Assembly: GCA_020796225.1 (NCBI GenBank)
Contig: CM036755.1
Coordinates: 10,337,994 to 10,401,993 of the forward strand
From: Arion vulgaris
Lineage: Eukaryota; Mollusca; Gastropoda; Stylommatophora; Arionidae
DNA length: 64,000 nucleotides
Direction of reading: 5' to 3'
Part shown: piece after piece, positions 1 to 13,900 of the stretch
Layout: each line of letters starts with the position of its first letter
Position numbering within the stretch: position 1 is the stretch's first letter
The notes under the pieces: generated by a model
What the model saw: only the letters and a program-made list of their open reading frames with translations
Databases searched by the model: none
Told to the model about the DNA's origin: nothing
Program-made: the position numbers and the translations under genes

Positions 1-1258
1 TTTTTTTCTGTGAATTTTTAAAAAATACAACCCTATTTCTGGGTGGGTCTCCCGCCTTAAAATTTAGTTCTTTCTGGACATCAGTGTTCTTTCTTTTTTC
101 TGTTCATGGTATTCGTAGAATCGTTATGTAGCATTTAATTTCGAAGGACTGGATTTTCGTTCTTAATTTTTGTGTAATAGTCTATGATTCACAACCATAA
201 GTAGCCACTATGAAAATGCATGCTCTCAATATTTTTAATTTTAGTATTTTGCTGGTGCTTTGCCACATGTTCTTCATTGTGTTTAACTTCTTGATTGCTA
301 TTGCCAATCTTTTTGAGATCTCTTTGGAGCAGTCACCGTTATTGTTAATTATTGAGCCCAGATATTCGTAGCTCTCTACACATTGTTCTTCATTGTTTAC
401 TTGGATGTTAGGTGAGCCTTTGCTTTGTCAGTTGACATGATTTTTGTTTTTGTGTATTCAAATATAGATGTTGGTCTTTACTATGTTTCTTGGTCGTCAT
501 GATTAGGTTTTCCAAACCCTCTTTGCTGGTGGATAATAATACTGTATTGTCTGCACATCTAAGCTCTGGTATGCATTTGCCGCCTATAGTGAGAGGGTCA
601 TAATTCACATAGTTGGCATCATCTTTTACATTCCTCATGATGTTCTCCGCATATATGTTGAATAAGTATGTTGACAAAATACATCCCTGTCGTACCCCCT
701 TTTGAATCTCGAACTATTCAGCTATTTCACCTCCTATTTTAATGGTTGCCTGTTGTTCGTGGTATAGAGATTCTATGAGTTGTATTATGTGTTGGAAAGT
801 GCATGTCTTTCATGATGTTCCACATTTTCTGGTATTGTATATGGTCGAAAGCCTTGCTATAGTCTATGAAACATGCATGCAGGTCTATGTTGTATTCTCT
901 GCATTTCTCGATATTGAGTCTCATGCTACAAATATGATCTCTAGTGCCTCTACCTCTTCTGAAACCTGCTTGTATTTCGTGTATTTCATCTTCTAATTTT
1001 TGCTGGCATGACTTATAAGGGCAATAGTTCTGTGGTTGGTGCATAGTTTCATGTTTCCCTTCTTTAGAATAGGTATAAATACTGATCTTTTCCATTCCTT
1101 TGACCAGGAGGAGCTATTCCATATCTTTGTGCACAATTTATGATATACCCGAACACTGGCCTCCCCACCTGCTTGAATCAATTCTGCTGGTATATCATCG
1201 CACCCTTGTGACTTCCCTCTCTTCAGGCTTTTGATTTTTACGAAAGGTAACAATAGAC
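1..1258 (-). mobile_element. RTE-like LINE: reverse transcriptase fragment
   Basis: Minus-strand reading across frames gives successive reverse transcriptase motifs: SQGCDDIPAELIQAGG, SKEWKRSVFIPILKKG, RTIALISHASK, then EIQAGFRRGRGTRDHI and FIDYSKAFDHI, then [12 protein letters not shown] and ELRCADNTVLL. The catalytic YADD box reads CADN, and the frames are broken several times, so the copy is dead. It is truncated at the window edge. Confidence 0.85.
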
Positions 1259-1309
1259 CTCACCGTTCAGAAAGCAATGGCAAACTTCTGAACATATAAG
1301 GGATGCCTA

Positions 1310-1560
1310 GAAAATCAATGACTCGTTTACTGTGGTTGATGGCCACGACCTGTAAAGGATATCGTCATCATCAGGTGCCGTCTCCGCATCAAGGTTGGCT
1401 GCAATGAATCTCCAGCATCCTCTGTCTTTCGCCTTGGTGTTGCACTCTGCCAGACTGTATCCTGTCCATTTCTTTAAATTTCCCTCCCACTTATCTCTCG
1501 GTCTTTCTCTTGCTCTTCGCCCTTCAACTCTTCCCTCTGGTAAATTTTTACCAGACTCAT
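1310..1560 (-). mobile_element. LINE C-terminal fragment
   Basis: The minus strand encodes EGRRARERPRDKWEGNLKKW followed by a tryptophan- and acid-rich tail (CNTKAKDRGCWRFIAANLD). This is the 'GRP..W...' tail found after the reverse transcriptase of RTE-like LINEs. It is a separate insertion from the reverse transcriptase fragment upstream. Confidence 0.7.
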
Positions 1561-1579
1561 AGAGTCTGGTATTTTTACA

Positions 1580-1855
1580 TATTTTTACAGACGCATAGAG
1601 TGTGGCCGCAAAGTAGATTTTCATTTAAACCAATCCACGTCAACTACTAGATTGCAGGAGCTGGGTTTGAAGATTAGAGTAGCAAGAAAAGAACAGCATA
1701 ACAGGTACGTGAGTAGGCTCGTCAATCAAAATCGAACTGGTACGGTCAGTCGCTGGATCTGTTCGAAATATTGTGAAGGAGATCGGAACACCTATGGACA
1801 TATCCGGAGTGCAATGAAGATATTCCAAACTGAAACTAAAAGATTTTATCAACGT
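1580..1855 (+). mobile_element. RNase H-type LINE 3' end fragment
   Basis: This fragment encodes LQELGLKIRVARKEQHNRYV then RLVNQNRTGTVSRWI and HIRSAMKI, the tail that follows RNase H in the copy at 21.9-22.4 kb. Its sequence recurs at 8.13-8.46 (minus), 12.66-12.87 and 22.2-22.4 kb. It contains a frameshift. Confidence 0.7.
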
Positions 1856-1910
1856 GTCATGCCTTGTATAGGATATACCATGATTTTAATTTTCTGATCT
1901 AATTTTACAG

Positions 1911-1973
1911 GTGAACGCACAAGTGCCTCCTGGATTTTGTTTGACTCTCAAGTCTTTTCAACTGCAGCTGAAG
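1911..1973 (+). CDS. PEP synthase-like gene, exon 1 of window
   Basis: After an ATTTTACAG acceptor, 21 codons include VPPGFCLT, the conserved opening of the PPDK_N ATP-binding domain (usually VPPGFVVTT-like), followed by an amphipathic stretch. The donor is GTAAAT and the exon is phase 0 at both ends. Conserved glycine-rich residues normally precede this motif, so at least one exon lies upstream of the window. Confidence 0.8.
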
Positions 1974-4900
1974 GTAAATAAAAATATTTTATTAGAACAG
2001 TGTTTCTCAACACCTTGGTAGTAGCAACAATCTCTTTTGATGACTGATTTTTTTAAACGCTCTTCACCTAACATAAGTATGTGTGTTACTAACATAAGTA
2101 TGTGTGTTACTAACATAAGTATGTGTGTTACCAACATAAGCATGTGTGTTACTAACATAAGTATGTGTGTGTTGCTAACATAAGCATGTGTGTTATTAAC
2201 ATATTGTTTTACTTTTCTATTCATTCAGAGAAACAGACCAATTGTTGATGGTATTCAAACCATCGTGAATGCAACGATGTAAGTACATCCATGTTATTGG
2301 GATAAATATTTGTCAAATCTTTTGCATTCTCTTCTTGGAAAATCATGCCAACATCAATGTATACCATTGTGATTATTGGTTATTTGTTATTGAACGAACG
2401 TCCCAGCACACCAGACAGACCCATAGATGCTCAGTTTCCCCCCAACAGATGTTGATGGGTATGGATACTGATGGTTCCCATGTCTCGCTGGTTAAACACA
2501 TTTCTTTCTTTGTCCCTCAAGCATCCAGTTCTACTAGTGCAACATATTATTACAAACTTCTTAAATCAACAGTTTATCGCCGAAGAACATCCCTTTTATC
2601 CATCCTCATATCCCAGACAATCCAGAAGGGCAGGTTTCGGTATGGGTGGATGTCGTCTATAGAAGTTTCTAACCTCCAGCGTCTTACGTGGATATACTGT
2701 CCTGGGCATGCAGGTGTTTACAGTAATGAGAGAGTGGACAGGCTTGCATCAACAGCATCGATTGTTGGGGAGTTGAAGATGGATAAGGGGATGTTCTTCG
2801 GTCTCTTCGCGACTGTCTGTTGGATGAGGACATTAAAATCGATGTTGAATCGATCAAGCGATTTAGGCAGTTTGGAGTTACTCGTTGTTCAAGTCAAACT
2901 GGATGCCTGAGAGGCAGAGTGAGAGGTGTGTTTAATCAGCGAGCCAAACAGGAACCATTAGTATGCATACTCTTCGATATCTGTTTGGGGAGACTGAGCA
3001 CCTATGGGTCTGCCCGGAGTGCAATTATGTCAGTTTAGTAACCAGTAACCTTAAATCAACAGTTTTATCGCAGAAGAACATCCCCCTTATCCATCCTCAT
3101 ATCCCAGACAATCAATGCAAGCCTGTCTGCTCTCTCATTGCTGCAAACACCCACATGCCCACGACAGTAGACCCATATGCATCTCTAGAGGTTGGAAACC
3201 CCTATAGACAACATCAACTCATACCTCAACCTGTCATTCTGGATTTTTCAAAGCATTGGCTGACAGTCAGATACAATAATGGCCCCAGTAAACGGAGTGT
3301 CAGAGAGCCACTGAAGTGCAGCAGTATTGGCCTTAACCTCCATCCTCATACTGGAAGTAGTTGTCCTGTATGCTCTACTTCGCTCTGCAACAACCCTTCC
3401 ATGCGTGCTAGCCAAGAAACTTCAGCCTGACTTCTCAACCAGATGTACAGACCTATCAGTATAAACAACATCATCGTCATCACTTGCATTATCTTCTATC
3501 AGCTGCTTAATTTCGAGCTCAGCCTTCATATTACCCCAGAGCTGGCAAGGCCAGAATTTTCCATATTCATTCAAAATATTAAGGACAGAAAACAATGATG
3601 GGTTTTGTGTGCTGATGTTTCTACCATGACACCTCTATGACCCTAACAAGTTAAAGGTTATGTTATTATTATTATTATCGTTGGGATTTATGTTTTGTCA
3701 GATCTTGTCTAATGTGGGGGCTAAAGAAGAATAGTAGACCAACAAAGAACCGGTGTGGTTAGTTGCCACACACTGAGAGACATACTGAGGCAGGGATTGG
3801 AACACTTATGGACTAAATGGTTCGATGTGCAGTGATGATGATCTGATGACTAAACTGAGATCTTGTCTAATGGAGCGTAGCTAGACGAGACCACATTACT
3901 TGAAGCTAATGAAGAATAGTAGACCCACGCTGAGAGACATACTGAGGAGGAGATCGGAGAATTTATGGACTAAATGGTTCTCTCTCTTGTGATCGTTCTT
4001 AGGCCACTTTTATCATTCTATTGTGATATATAAGCAGCCAAACATCAAGAACGGATGAACGTGCACAACCTTCCATACCTATTGGAGCTCAGCTGCTTAT
4101 CCTTCAGTGGTGTGTTCGATTTCAACCAGTGTTTATTGGGTTCACTCTCCGTTAGCCTTTTTCTGTCCCCAGCCAAAACCCACAAGGCAGCAGGTTGCCA
4201 TTTACTTTTAGGGCAGCGACCCTTAGACGGCCTGCCCTCCCGGGCTTATGAGCGCCATCTGCTGAGCAAACCGGTTGCTTTGTGAACTCCTTGGTTTGCC
4301 ACCCGTCCAGTTTTGTGTACAGTTTGCTCCGCTAGCCTTTGTTTGTCCCCAATCAAACTACAAGGCAGCAGTAGTTCCCTGCGAGCGCAAATGCGCACTG
4401 GCTTTACCTCTGCTGACTAAATGGTTCGATGTGCAGTGATGATGATCTGATAACTAAACTAAACTAAGATCTTGTCTAATCGAGTGTATCTAGACAAGAC
4501 CGCTTTACTTGAAGCTAATGAAGAATAGTAGACCAACATAGAACCGGTGTTGGTAGTTGCCACATGCTGAGAGACATACTGAGGAGGAGATAGAACACTT
4601 ATGGACTGACTTGTTCATATCTGTAGTGCTGCGATCATCAGATGTACAATGATGATCCTCCTTCCATTCCTCATAAAGAGGTCCGGGTAGTTTTCTGTTC
4701 AGTGTTGTTTCGTTAGGCCAGCGAGTTTGCCTCAGTATATCATACTTGGGGCAATCTTAAATTATGTGGTCTGATGTGCCTGTAGTACACATGGCTGAAT
4801 TGTCGATCTTGAATTTTGTATACATGTGGCTGCGGAGTCGATTGTGTCCTGTTCTAAGGGCAGTGATGATGATGATCTGACAACTAAACTAAAATTGTGT

Positions 4901-7900
4901 CTCGTATCTGCTGCTACTATTAACTTCACCGTGTTGTACTATATCGTCTACCAGATCAAATTTGTCAAGTCTAGCGTCTGCTTGTAAGTCTGCAGTAGAT
5001 GAGATCACAGCTACTGAAGTTTGCTCAGAGGTCAAGGCGGCCATCTTAGATTCACTGCAGACCTGTTTTGGCACTGATTCTGAGACAGTGCATGTTGCGG
5101 TGAGATCTTCTGCAGCAGGTAAGACTTTTTGCTACACACATTTTACAGATTCACTACAAACAGTCCACAGATTCACTACAAATAGTCTAAAGATTTACTA
5201 TAAACAGTCTAAAGATTCACTACAAACAGTCTAAAGATTCACTACAAACAGTCTAAAGATTCACTACAAACAGTTCACAGATTTACTTCAAACAGTTCAC
5301 AGATTCTCTAAAAACATGTTACCTGTGACACACAGAGTCTACTTGTAACACACACAGCCTACATCTTCACTAAAACAGCGCACATGTTGACACACACATT
5401 TATGCGGCCTGGAATCAAACCTATGACCATCAGAACACAACTTAAACACTTAACCACTTTGTCACAGAGCTCATCCTCCACAGACAGCCTATAGATTTAT
5501 TGCAAACAGTATACATGTTTACTATAGATTCATTGCAAACAGCTTACATGTTTACTATAGATTCATTGCAAACAGCTTACTATGAACAGTCGCCCGAGTG
5601 GTTACCGGGGTCCAAATTTGGGGTATAAAGAATAGAACCACAGCTTACATGTTTACTATGAACAGTCGCCCGAGTGGTTACCAGGGCCTAAATTTGGGGT
5701 GTTTAGTTTAGTCGTCGGATCACCATCACTGCACGTCAAACAAATTAGTCCATAAGTGCTCCGATCTCTCCCTCAGTATGTCCATCAGCGTGTGGCGACT
5801 AACGACACCGGTTCTTTGTTGGTTTACAATTCTTCTTTGTCTGCCAGCATAGCGTTCTTGTCGAGCTACACCACACTTAACTTTGAGTTCTTGCAGTCTG
5901 GTTAGTGTTGTGGATTCACCGCTATTACGTGAATCATGTACACGCCCTCTCTCCTTAAGGAATTTATAATATCAGCCTGGTCCATTGCTCGTCTGCTTTG
6001 GACAGCAGCCATACCTGCAAGCCTATCCGCACGTTCATTCCTCCTTACACCTGCATGCCCTGGCACAAAAATAAAATTGATCTTTGTCAGCTTAGACCTG
6101 GGGTGTAAAGAATAGAACCACTCTTACCTGCCACGCATGTCGTAAGAGGTGACTAAGGAGGTTTGGCTGAAATCGGATGAACATGTCCTAAACGTGTAGA
6201 AGTCTATGCATTTAGGGCCTACCAAACTAATGTGCAACGTATACACGTTCTTGACAAAGATCAAACATATCACAAAGAGTGATTAAAATTGGTGGTAAAG
6301 AATGAACACGAAGAAGAAGAAGAAGACTATGAACAGTATTTCTAATAGACTGTCTGAATAGTAAGATGCTTGTAAACTGTGCACTGTTCCTAGCAAGATA
6401 ATGGGAAGCGGCATGTTTACAAATGATATTTTTGCAGGTTGATGAGACTTAAAAAGCAGCTCATCTAGAAATGTTGGTTTCAAACCTTTGCTGCAATGTG
6501 GATACTCCTATCTACTATATATATAAAAATGGATGTTTGTTTGTGACCTATAGACTCGGAAACTACTGAACAGATTTAGCTGAAATTTACAGGATATGTT
6601 TGTTTTGACGTCGGGATGCTACCTGTCATAGTTTGAAATAGGTAGCGCTGAAACTTTTCTAAAAAATCGAAAACACGCTAATTTCATCGATAGTTTCTAA
6701 ATTTGTTTACAATTTGCTATGAACGTTTCCGGAAGTCTACGGTATACACATTAATATATACACAAGATTCGATGACTGTTTTAAAACTATGGAAACCTTG
6801 ATCTCTTTCATAGCATAAAATAATCGTTTCAAGGCAATTTTACAAACAAGCTGAGGTTTTTGGTTTTTTTTTCCGATCCAGAAGCACTTGAGCTTTTCAG
6901 CTCTTCGGCTCGGTGCCATGGACATCGTAACCCTTCGGTTCGGTGCCACGAACACCGTGAATCTGGGGAATCTGTGGCTTTTCTGCCATCCGCAGGATTG
7001 AACCCACACACACAGAGGGATAGTCACCCGTAGTCCAACGCGCTATGAACACGCTGGGCAGACGGGCACAAGCTGAGGTTAAAATACGGAATCCAGGTTT
7101 GTTTCTTCATAGGATTTCTACTCATTTCGAATTATGATAAGAGAAATATCAACTGGGACGCAACATTAGTAGCAATGAAGCAGTATGTCAACTGGAATGC
7201 GACATTAGTAGCAATGAAGCAGTATGTCAACTGGGACGCGACATTAGTAGCAATGAAGCAGTATGTCAACTGGGACGTGACATTAGCAATGAAGCAGTTT
7301 ATCAACTGGGACGCTACATTAGTAGCAATGAAGCAGTATGTCAACTGGGACGCGACATTAGTAGCAATGAAGCAGTATATCAACTGCGACGCGACATTAG
7401 TAGCAATGAAGCAGTATATCAACTGCGACGCGACATTAGTAGCAATGAAGCAGTATGTCAACTGGGACGCGACATTAGTAGCAATGAAGCAGTATGTCAA
7501 CTGGGACGCGACATTAGTAGCAATGAAGCAGCATATCAACTGGGATGCGACATTAGTAGCAATGAAGCATATCAACTAGGACGTAATTCAATTTTTTGTT
7601 GGAGGCGTAGCACTGCGCAGGGTACAGCTAGTATATTGATAAACATTTTGAGAAAAACAAACGGAGGATACAACCCATAACACAACAATATAAATACATT
7701 AAACAGAAAAGCGCAGATACGGTCTTCAAACTTAGAACGGGACATTGCGGTCTTAGAGCACACCTCTATAGAATGGGTCTCAAGGACTCGGCTGCTTGCA
7801 CCTGGGAAGCACCAAAGCAGTCCCAAAGCACTTCTTGCAAGACTGCCCCAGCATGTGCAGTGTGAGAATGGAAATCTCCCCAATAGGAACAACCCTTCAG

Positions 7901-10900
7901 AACAAACTATGGGAGACAGGTGAATGCCTCAAGCGCACCGCCCTGTTTATGACACATACCGGAGTAGTCGCATAGCAGAAGTTGATTGCAGAAGGTAAAT
8001 TTTTGTGGTAAATTGTAAGATAAAATCCAGAGTCCTACTCCTTCAGAAAATTTGTCATTGTATTTAATGCTTATCAAATTTTACAGAACTCAAACTAGAA
8101 TATAAAATCCTTCCAACTACAACTTTGTTTCAGTTTTGAATATCTTCATTGCACTCCGGGCATGTCCATAGGTGCTCTGATCTCCTTCACAATATCTCCA
8201 ACAGCTTATAGTAACTAACTGTACCAGTTTGATGTTGATTGATGAGCCTACTCATATGCCTGTTGTACTGTTATTTTCTAGCTACTCCAATCTTCAATCC
8301 AAACTACTGCAATCTAGTAGTTAACGTGGATTGGTTTAAATGAAAATCCTCTATGCGGCCGCACTCTTTGAGGAAATTTAGAATGTCAGCTCTATCCATT
8401 GGCTGACCCCCCTGATATAGCCAGCCCACCTGTCTGCTCTCTCATTGAGAGCAACACACTTTTCCGTATCTTTGAAGTGTTATAAGCCACGGAGGAGGAA
8501 CCGGATCTGACATTAAAAGCAGATGAGTAAAATACAAAGTGCATTTATATCCCTTCAGATGGTCTGAAGTTATTGGAGAAGAGAGGTGTGATTTCAATTG
8601 TTCTTCAATGCTCCATATCGACCACTTGTTAACCATTCTTTGTTATTTGTATGTTATCTGAGTCTAAAAGCGATTGTACGTTGTGCCAGTTATGCACCTA
8701 CAAGTAGGCCAGCACATCCGATTTATACAATGCTTTTTATTTACTAGGGTAGCTTCCTAGGTCCTACATCAGTCACCTCTTACAACATGCCTTGTAGGTA
8801 GTTAGTTAGTTTGTTCCTTTCGTCCCAAAGGCGGCACATAGGGCAGAGGTTTTAGATCTCCATGTGATGCGGTTCTTTGCTAGCATTTGGAGATCTTGTA
8901 TGGTTTTGGTTATTGGTTATTGGTTACTAAACTGACGTCATTGCACTCCGGGCAGACCCATAGGTGCTCAGTCTCCCCAACAGATATCGAAGAGTATGCA
9001 TACTGATGGTTCCTGTGGCTCGCTGATTAAACACACCTCTCACTCTGCCTCTCAGGCATCCAGTTCGACTTGAACAACGGGTAACTCCAAACTGCTTAAA
9101 TCACTTGATCGATTCAACATCGATTTTAGTGTCCTCATCCAACAGAGAGTCTCGAAGAGACCGAAGAATATCCCCTTATCCATCTTCAACTCCCCAACAA
9201 TCGATGCTGCTGATGCAAGCCTGTCCGCTCTCTCATTACCGTAAACACCCGCATGCCCAGGACAGTATATCCACATAAGCCACTGGAGGTTAGAAACTTC
9301 TATAGACAACATCCACTCATATCGAAACCTGCCCTTCTGGATCTTGTGAAGCATCGACTGAGAGTCAGATACAACAACTGCCCCAGTAAATGAAGTGTAT
9401 GGTTTTACATCCCAATAGTTTACTTTCTTGTTGGATTGTTCTTCGAAGAGTGGTCTTTGGTCTTCCACGTTTTCTTTTCCCAACTGGTGACCACATAAGG
9501 ACTTGTCAATTTATTCTTTTTTCGTCTGATCTAAGAACATGAGCTAAATATTTCCACCTTCGTTTCCTTATAATATTTGATATGGGTTGTTGGTGTGTTC
9601 TACCTCTCACTTGTAGGTAGCAGTGCTAAAATTCTTTTCTCCCCTTGCGAGCCCCTGCACCACATGAGCGGTGATTTGAGTTAATGATAATGCTATGTTT
9701 ACTAGTACTTATTCTCTCTCTAACACATATTTACTTGCAGGTGAAGATGGTTTGGAAGCCTCTTCTGCAGGTCAAATGAGAACTGTCTTAGGTGTCATAG
9801 GAGTTTCTCAGGTGAGACATCATCATCTGTTACATCTAAGGCACATCAGCATTTTTATTTGAAGTTAGCAATAACCTGTGCATTTGTGAATTGTCTTGAT
9901 TGAATGATTGATTGATTGATTGATTGATTATAATTAACTTCACTGAATAACATGTGCTCTGATCTCTTTTCTTAAGAGGATGTACATGAATTCTGCAGCA
10001 CCTACAATGGTCCCCAATGTAGAAATCATCTTTAAACCATCTCTCTCTTTTCACCCTTCGCCCCTAGGGAAGCATAGGTCCGCACCAAGGCCTTCCAAGC
10101 CCGCCTATCCAAGGCGATCCTTTCCAGATCTCTCCACATTTTCTTGCATTCTGTCTCCAACTCCCGTCTCCAGGTGTTCCTGGGTCTTCCCCTACCTCTA
10201 TTGCCCTGGGGGTTCCATCGGAGAGCTTGTCTTGTGATGCTGTTAGGGGTTTCCTCAGTGTGTGTCCTATCCATCGCCACCTTCTGCTCCTTATCTTTTG
10301 TTCCACCTGTCGTTGTCCTGTTCTATCCCAGAGTTCCCTGTTTGTAGTCTTGTCATACCATCCAGATGGAGTATCCTGTGCAAACATCTATTGATGAATG
10401 TCTGCAACTTTTTGGTGTTCCCTTAGTTGTTCTCATATAGATGGACAGCCTTGACATTTTAGTTAAATATCATTATCTTAGTTTTATTCCTGATCACTCT
10501 TGAACTCCATATGTTCTTCAGAATGGCAAAGGCTGATCTTACCTTTGTATTCTAACCTAACATCTTCATCTGAGCCACCTTGAATGTTGATAACACCTCC
10601 CAGATATGTAAATGTGTCTACCTCCTTTAATGGTGATCCTCTCAATATGATCGGGTCTCAGGAATTAACTTTAAACCATAAAAGACAATATTAATTTTTG
10701 TACATTTAACTAATTTATTATTTATTTTCAATGGTGAAAAATAACTACATTTGAAATGCGTTGCCTGCGAAAAGTTACCAACAGCACAAAAAAAGACAGA
10801 ATCACTAACATCAGCATAAGAAAGTTGGCACAAAACCGTGCTTGAATTACATAGAGAAACAAAGAATGAAGTGGTTTGGCCACTTAATAAGAATGCATCC

Positions 10901-13900
10901 AAACTCCACAGTATACAGTCTTCTACAACAGAACATCGGAAAGAAGGCAAGAGGAAGACCACGGAAAAGATGGTTAGATGGCGTAGCAGAATCCTGTGTA
11001 AGAGCAAAAATAACAATCACACAAGCCACCAGAACAGCGCAAGACAAAAACAGAAAACCACGACACTGGGCAACAACCCGGTAGCAGTGTGACGACAAAG
11101 AAGAAGAAGAATGGCGAAACATGTAAAAACAAAGTACTGTAGTTTTACAAAAGCAATACACAGTAACGTTTCGACCAAAAGGCCTTTATCAAGTAAAGGA
11201 TACAACAGAAGTGAAGAATTTCACTTCTTTCACAGAATACTACATATAGAATACAACAATCAATTCCTAACAGCCCTAAAGTGTAGTGTGCTACATCACA
11301 AGCTTACTACATGACAATACTACAAAGCCAGAGGAGACCCAGAAAATACGGATAGACAGTGGCACAGAAACAATAAATAAAGAACATGAGAACTTTAAAG
11401 GGTTTTAAAGCCGAGGGATTGACTTCATTGCACAGGGTTTTACCCCATATGGTCGTCCTCTCCGCAGAAATGGCAAGCCACCTGCCGAGAGTATTGCACA
11501 AAGCACGAACTCCGTAGCTCCAGCAACAATCCTAGGGGTCTCTGGAAAAACTGCACTCATGAACAGAACGGCGGGACCCGGATTCGAACCCACGACCTTC
11601 GACTCACAAGGCAAAGGGCTTAACCACTCAGCCACAGAGACCCCCATGAGAACTGTAACAGTCCAAGCTACACACCTGATGATCAACACTAAATAATACA
11701 GACCTCTTCTCTGTAACATTTCACTGCACATGCAGTAGACAAAAAAAAGATTTGCTACTGTGTTACATTTTCTTTAAATGCCACATATTTTTATTTTTAT
11801 TTTAAAAGGTAAAGGAACCATTTTTCATACCTTGGGGCATATTGGGTAATGTGGTATTAGTCTCGTATTTTTCATTGACCATCGGCACATCACGACAGCT
11901 GCTTTTACTTCCCGGTGCTTTTCCTGGTACTCTATTGAGGCTGGGTCGACCTGAGAGTCGTTACAGTTTGAAAAATATTCCGACCCAATCTGGAATTGAA
12001 CCCGGACCATGCGCTTAAGAAGTGAGTTTGCTAACAACTACGCTGCTGCTGCTCTCCGGACTACATTTTACTGCAGCCAATTTTAGAAAATACAATAAGA
12101 TATTGTCATCTTTCTCTGTGCCCCCACGCTCTCTAAACTATCAAATGTATTATCTTATGCTCAAATGTTGTTATATTGAAGATACTGGAAGCCATAAGAC
12201 AGTGCTGGGCATCCGCTTACACAGCACAAGCAGTGGAGTATCGCAGACAGCATGGTCAACCAATAAATGTGTTGGTGGGCTTGGTAATACAAAAGATGGT
12301 TCCTGCACAGGCGGCAGGTAATAGGGACTAGATTTTCTTGCCTTTTTTACTGTGTTCAAAAGTTGGACTTCAGATAAGCTATGAAATGACAGATATAATG
12401 AATACTACTGCCTTGTAGTTTGATTGGGGACAATCAAAGGCTATCGTAGCAAACCGTACACAAAACTGGACGGCGGGCAAACCAAGTAGTCCAAAATAAA
12501 AGACTGGTAACCTGGGCAGATGGCACTCAACAACCCGGGAGGAAGGTTGTCTAAGGGTAGCTACCCTAAAAGAAAATAGCAACCTACTGCCTTGCAGGTC
12601 GGCTGGGGACAGCCAAAGACTGACGGAGAGCGAACCCAGTAAACGCTGGCTGAAACCAAGTGCTAGATTGCAAGAGCTTGGAGTGAAAATTGAAGTGACC
12701 ACAAAGAAAAAAATACAGCATTACATGACCCCGATATGAAAAGTAATGAGGCTTATCAATCAACATCAAACTGGTACAGTTAGTCGTTGGACACTGTTGA
12801 AGATATTGTGAAGGATATCGGAGCATCTATTGACATGTCCGGCGTGCAATAAAGATATTCCAAACTGAAAATGAAACATAAGCTTTGTAGTGACAATTTA
12901 TTGATTGATTGATTGATAGGATAATCATCATTGCACTTGGGTGAGTTACCATATGTGTTCGATTTATTTCTTACACAGGAATATCTCAGTGGCAGTGCAC
13001 ATACTCCATAGTACCAGCGAGAGTCCTGATGTAATTTAGAAGATGGCGAAGATATTTTATAGAAATTTTATTTTTAAACTTTCTAATGGATTTTGCCTGG
13101 AAAACCAGCCTGTTCTTCTCAATTTTGAACTGCCAGTGGTTATTTTATGTGCTCAAATTGAACATGGGACGTTTTATCGTCTGTCTCCGATAGGAACATG
13201 ATCAAGGATCTTTGGAAAAATATCTAGGTGGTTCTGCGAGGGAGCAAACCGAGTATCTTTGTAACAAGAGATGAGCACCTAACCTCTGCGCCACAGTGAC
13301 TGAATATTGACAAGGGTGATCAAGATAAAAGTAGCCCAGTCAAGTAAACCAATCTGGCATATGTTTATGAAAATGAGATGGTTCAATTATAACGTAGTAT
13401 AGGTCGATTGAGCAAGTCTTTTTGTGGTGTGTAATTATGATGTGGGAAGGGGCGAAGGACGAGCTAATCAGAACAGGTTTAAATGCCCGCATGCCCAGCG
13501 TGTTCATAGCGCATTGGACTGCGGGTGACAAGCCCTCTGTGAGTGCAGGTTCAATTCCATGGGCTGGCAGAAAAGCCACAGGTTTCCCAGATTTACGGTG
13601 TTTGTGGCACCAAACCAAAAGGTTACGATGTCCATGACACCGAGCCAAGAGCTGAAAGCTCAAGTGCTTCTGGATCTAAAAAACAAACGGTTAAAATAGT
13701 ACATAAACAGAAGCAATGTGTACCTGACCACTTTTAATTTGTCAATGGGGATGTTTTATCTTGAACACCTTGTATGTAGTGATAATTATACGAAGACAAT
13801 AATGGTTATAGAAGATACTATTTTCATCACTTAATGATTCACTGCAGGAGTCATGTTTACTGCCGACCCCATAACTGGCAGTAATAGCAAAATTATATCA

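Larger units (their letters stand above)
6511..7631 (+). mobile_element. Helitron-like non-autonomous element with internal minisatellite
   Basis: The left end is TCTACTATATATATAAAAAT after an A. The right end is GCAGGGTACAGCTAG followed by T. The 5'-TC...CTAG-3' ends, the A/T insertion point and the 'ACTCGGAAACTACTGAACAG' block after the left end are typical of Helitron-like elements in invertebrates. The interior holds a family F SINE (about 6880-7075) and the 39-bp array. No Rep/helicase is encoded. Assignment rests on the ends only. Confidence 0.55.

Noticed and set aside
2269..2910. 213-codon + strand open frame as a host gene
   Set aside because: It strings together reversed and forward pieces of an RNase H LINE; only the CPGHAG..NER.DRLA part is meaningful.
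5119..5234. Extension of exon 3 into the 22-bp repeat as coding sequence
   Set aside because: A good donor (GTAAGA) lies at 5119 and exon 4 completes the glycine codon and the conserved EDG motif; the extension is simple repeat.
7132..7579. Long open frames on both strands in the 39-bp repeat as protein genes
   Set aside because: They follow from a stop-free unit whose length is a multiple of three; there is no start context, no homology and the repeat is inside a transposon-like element.
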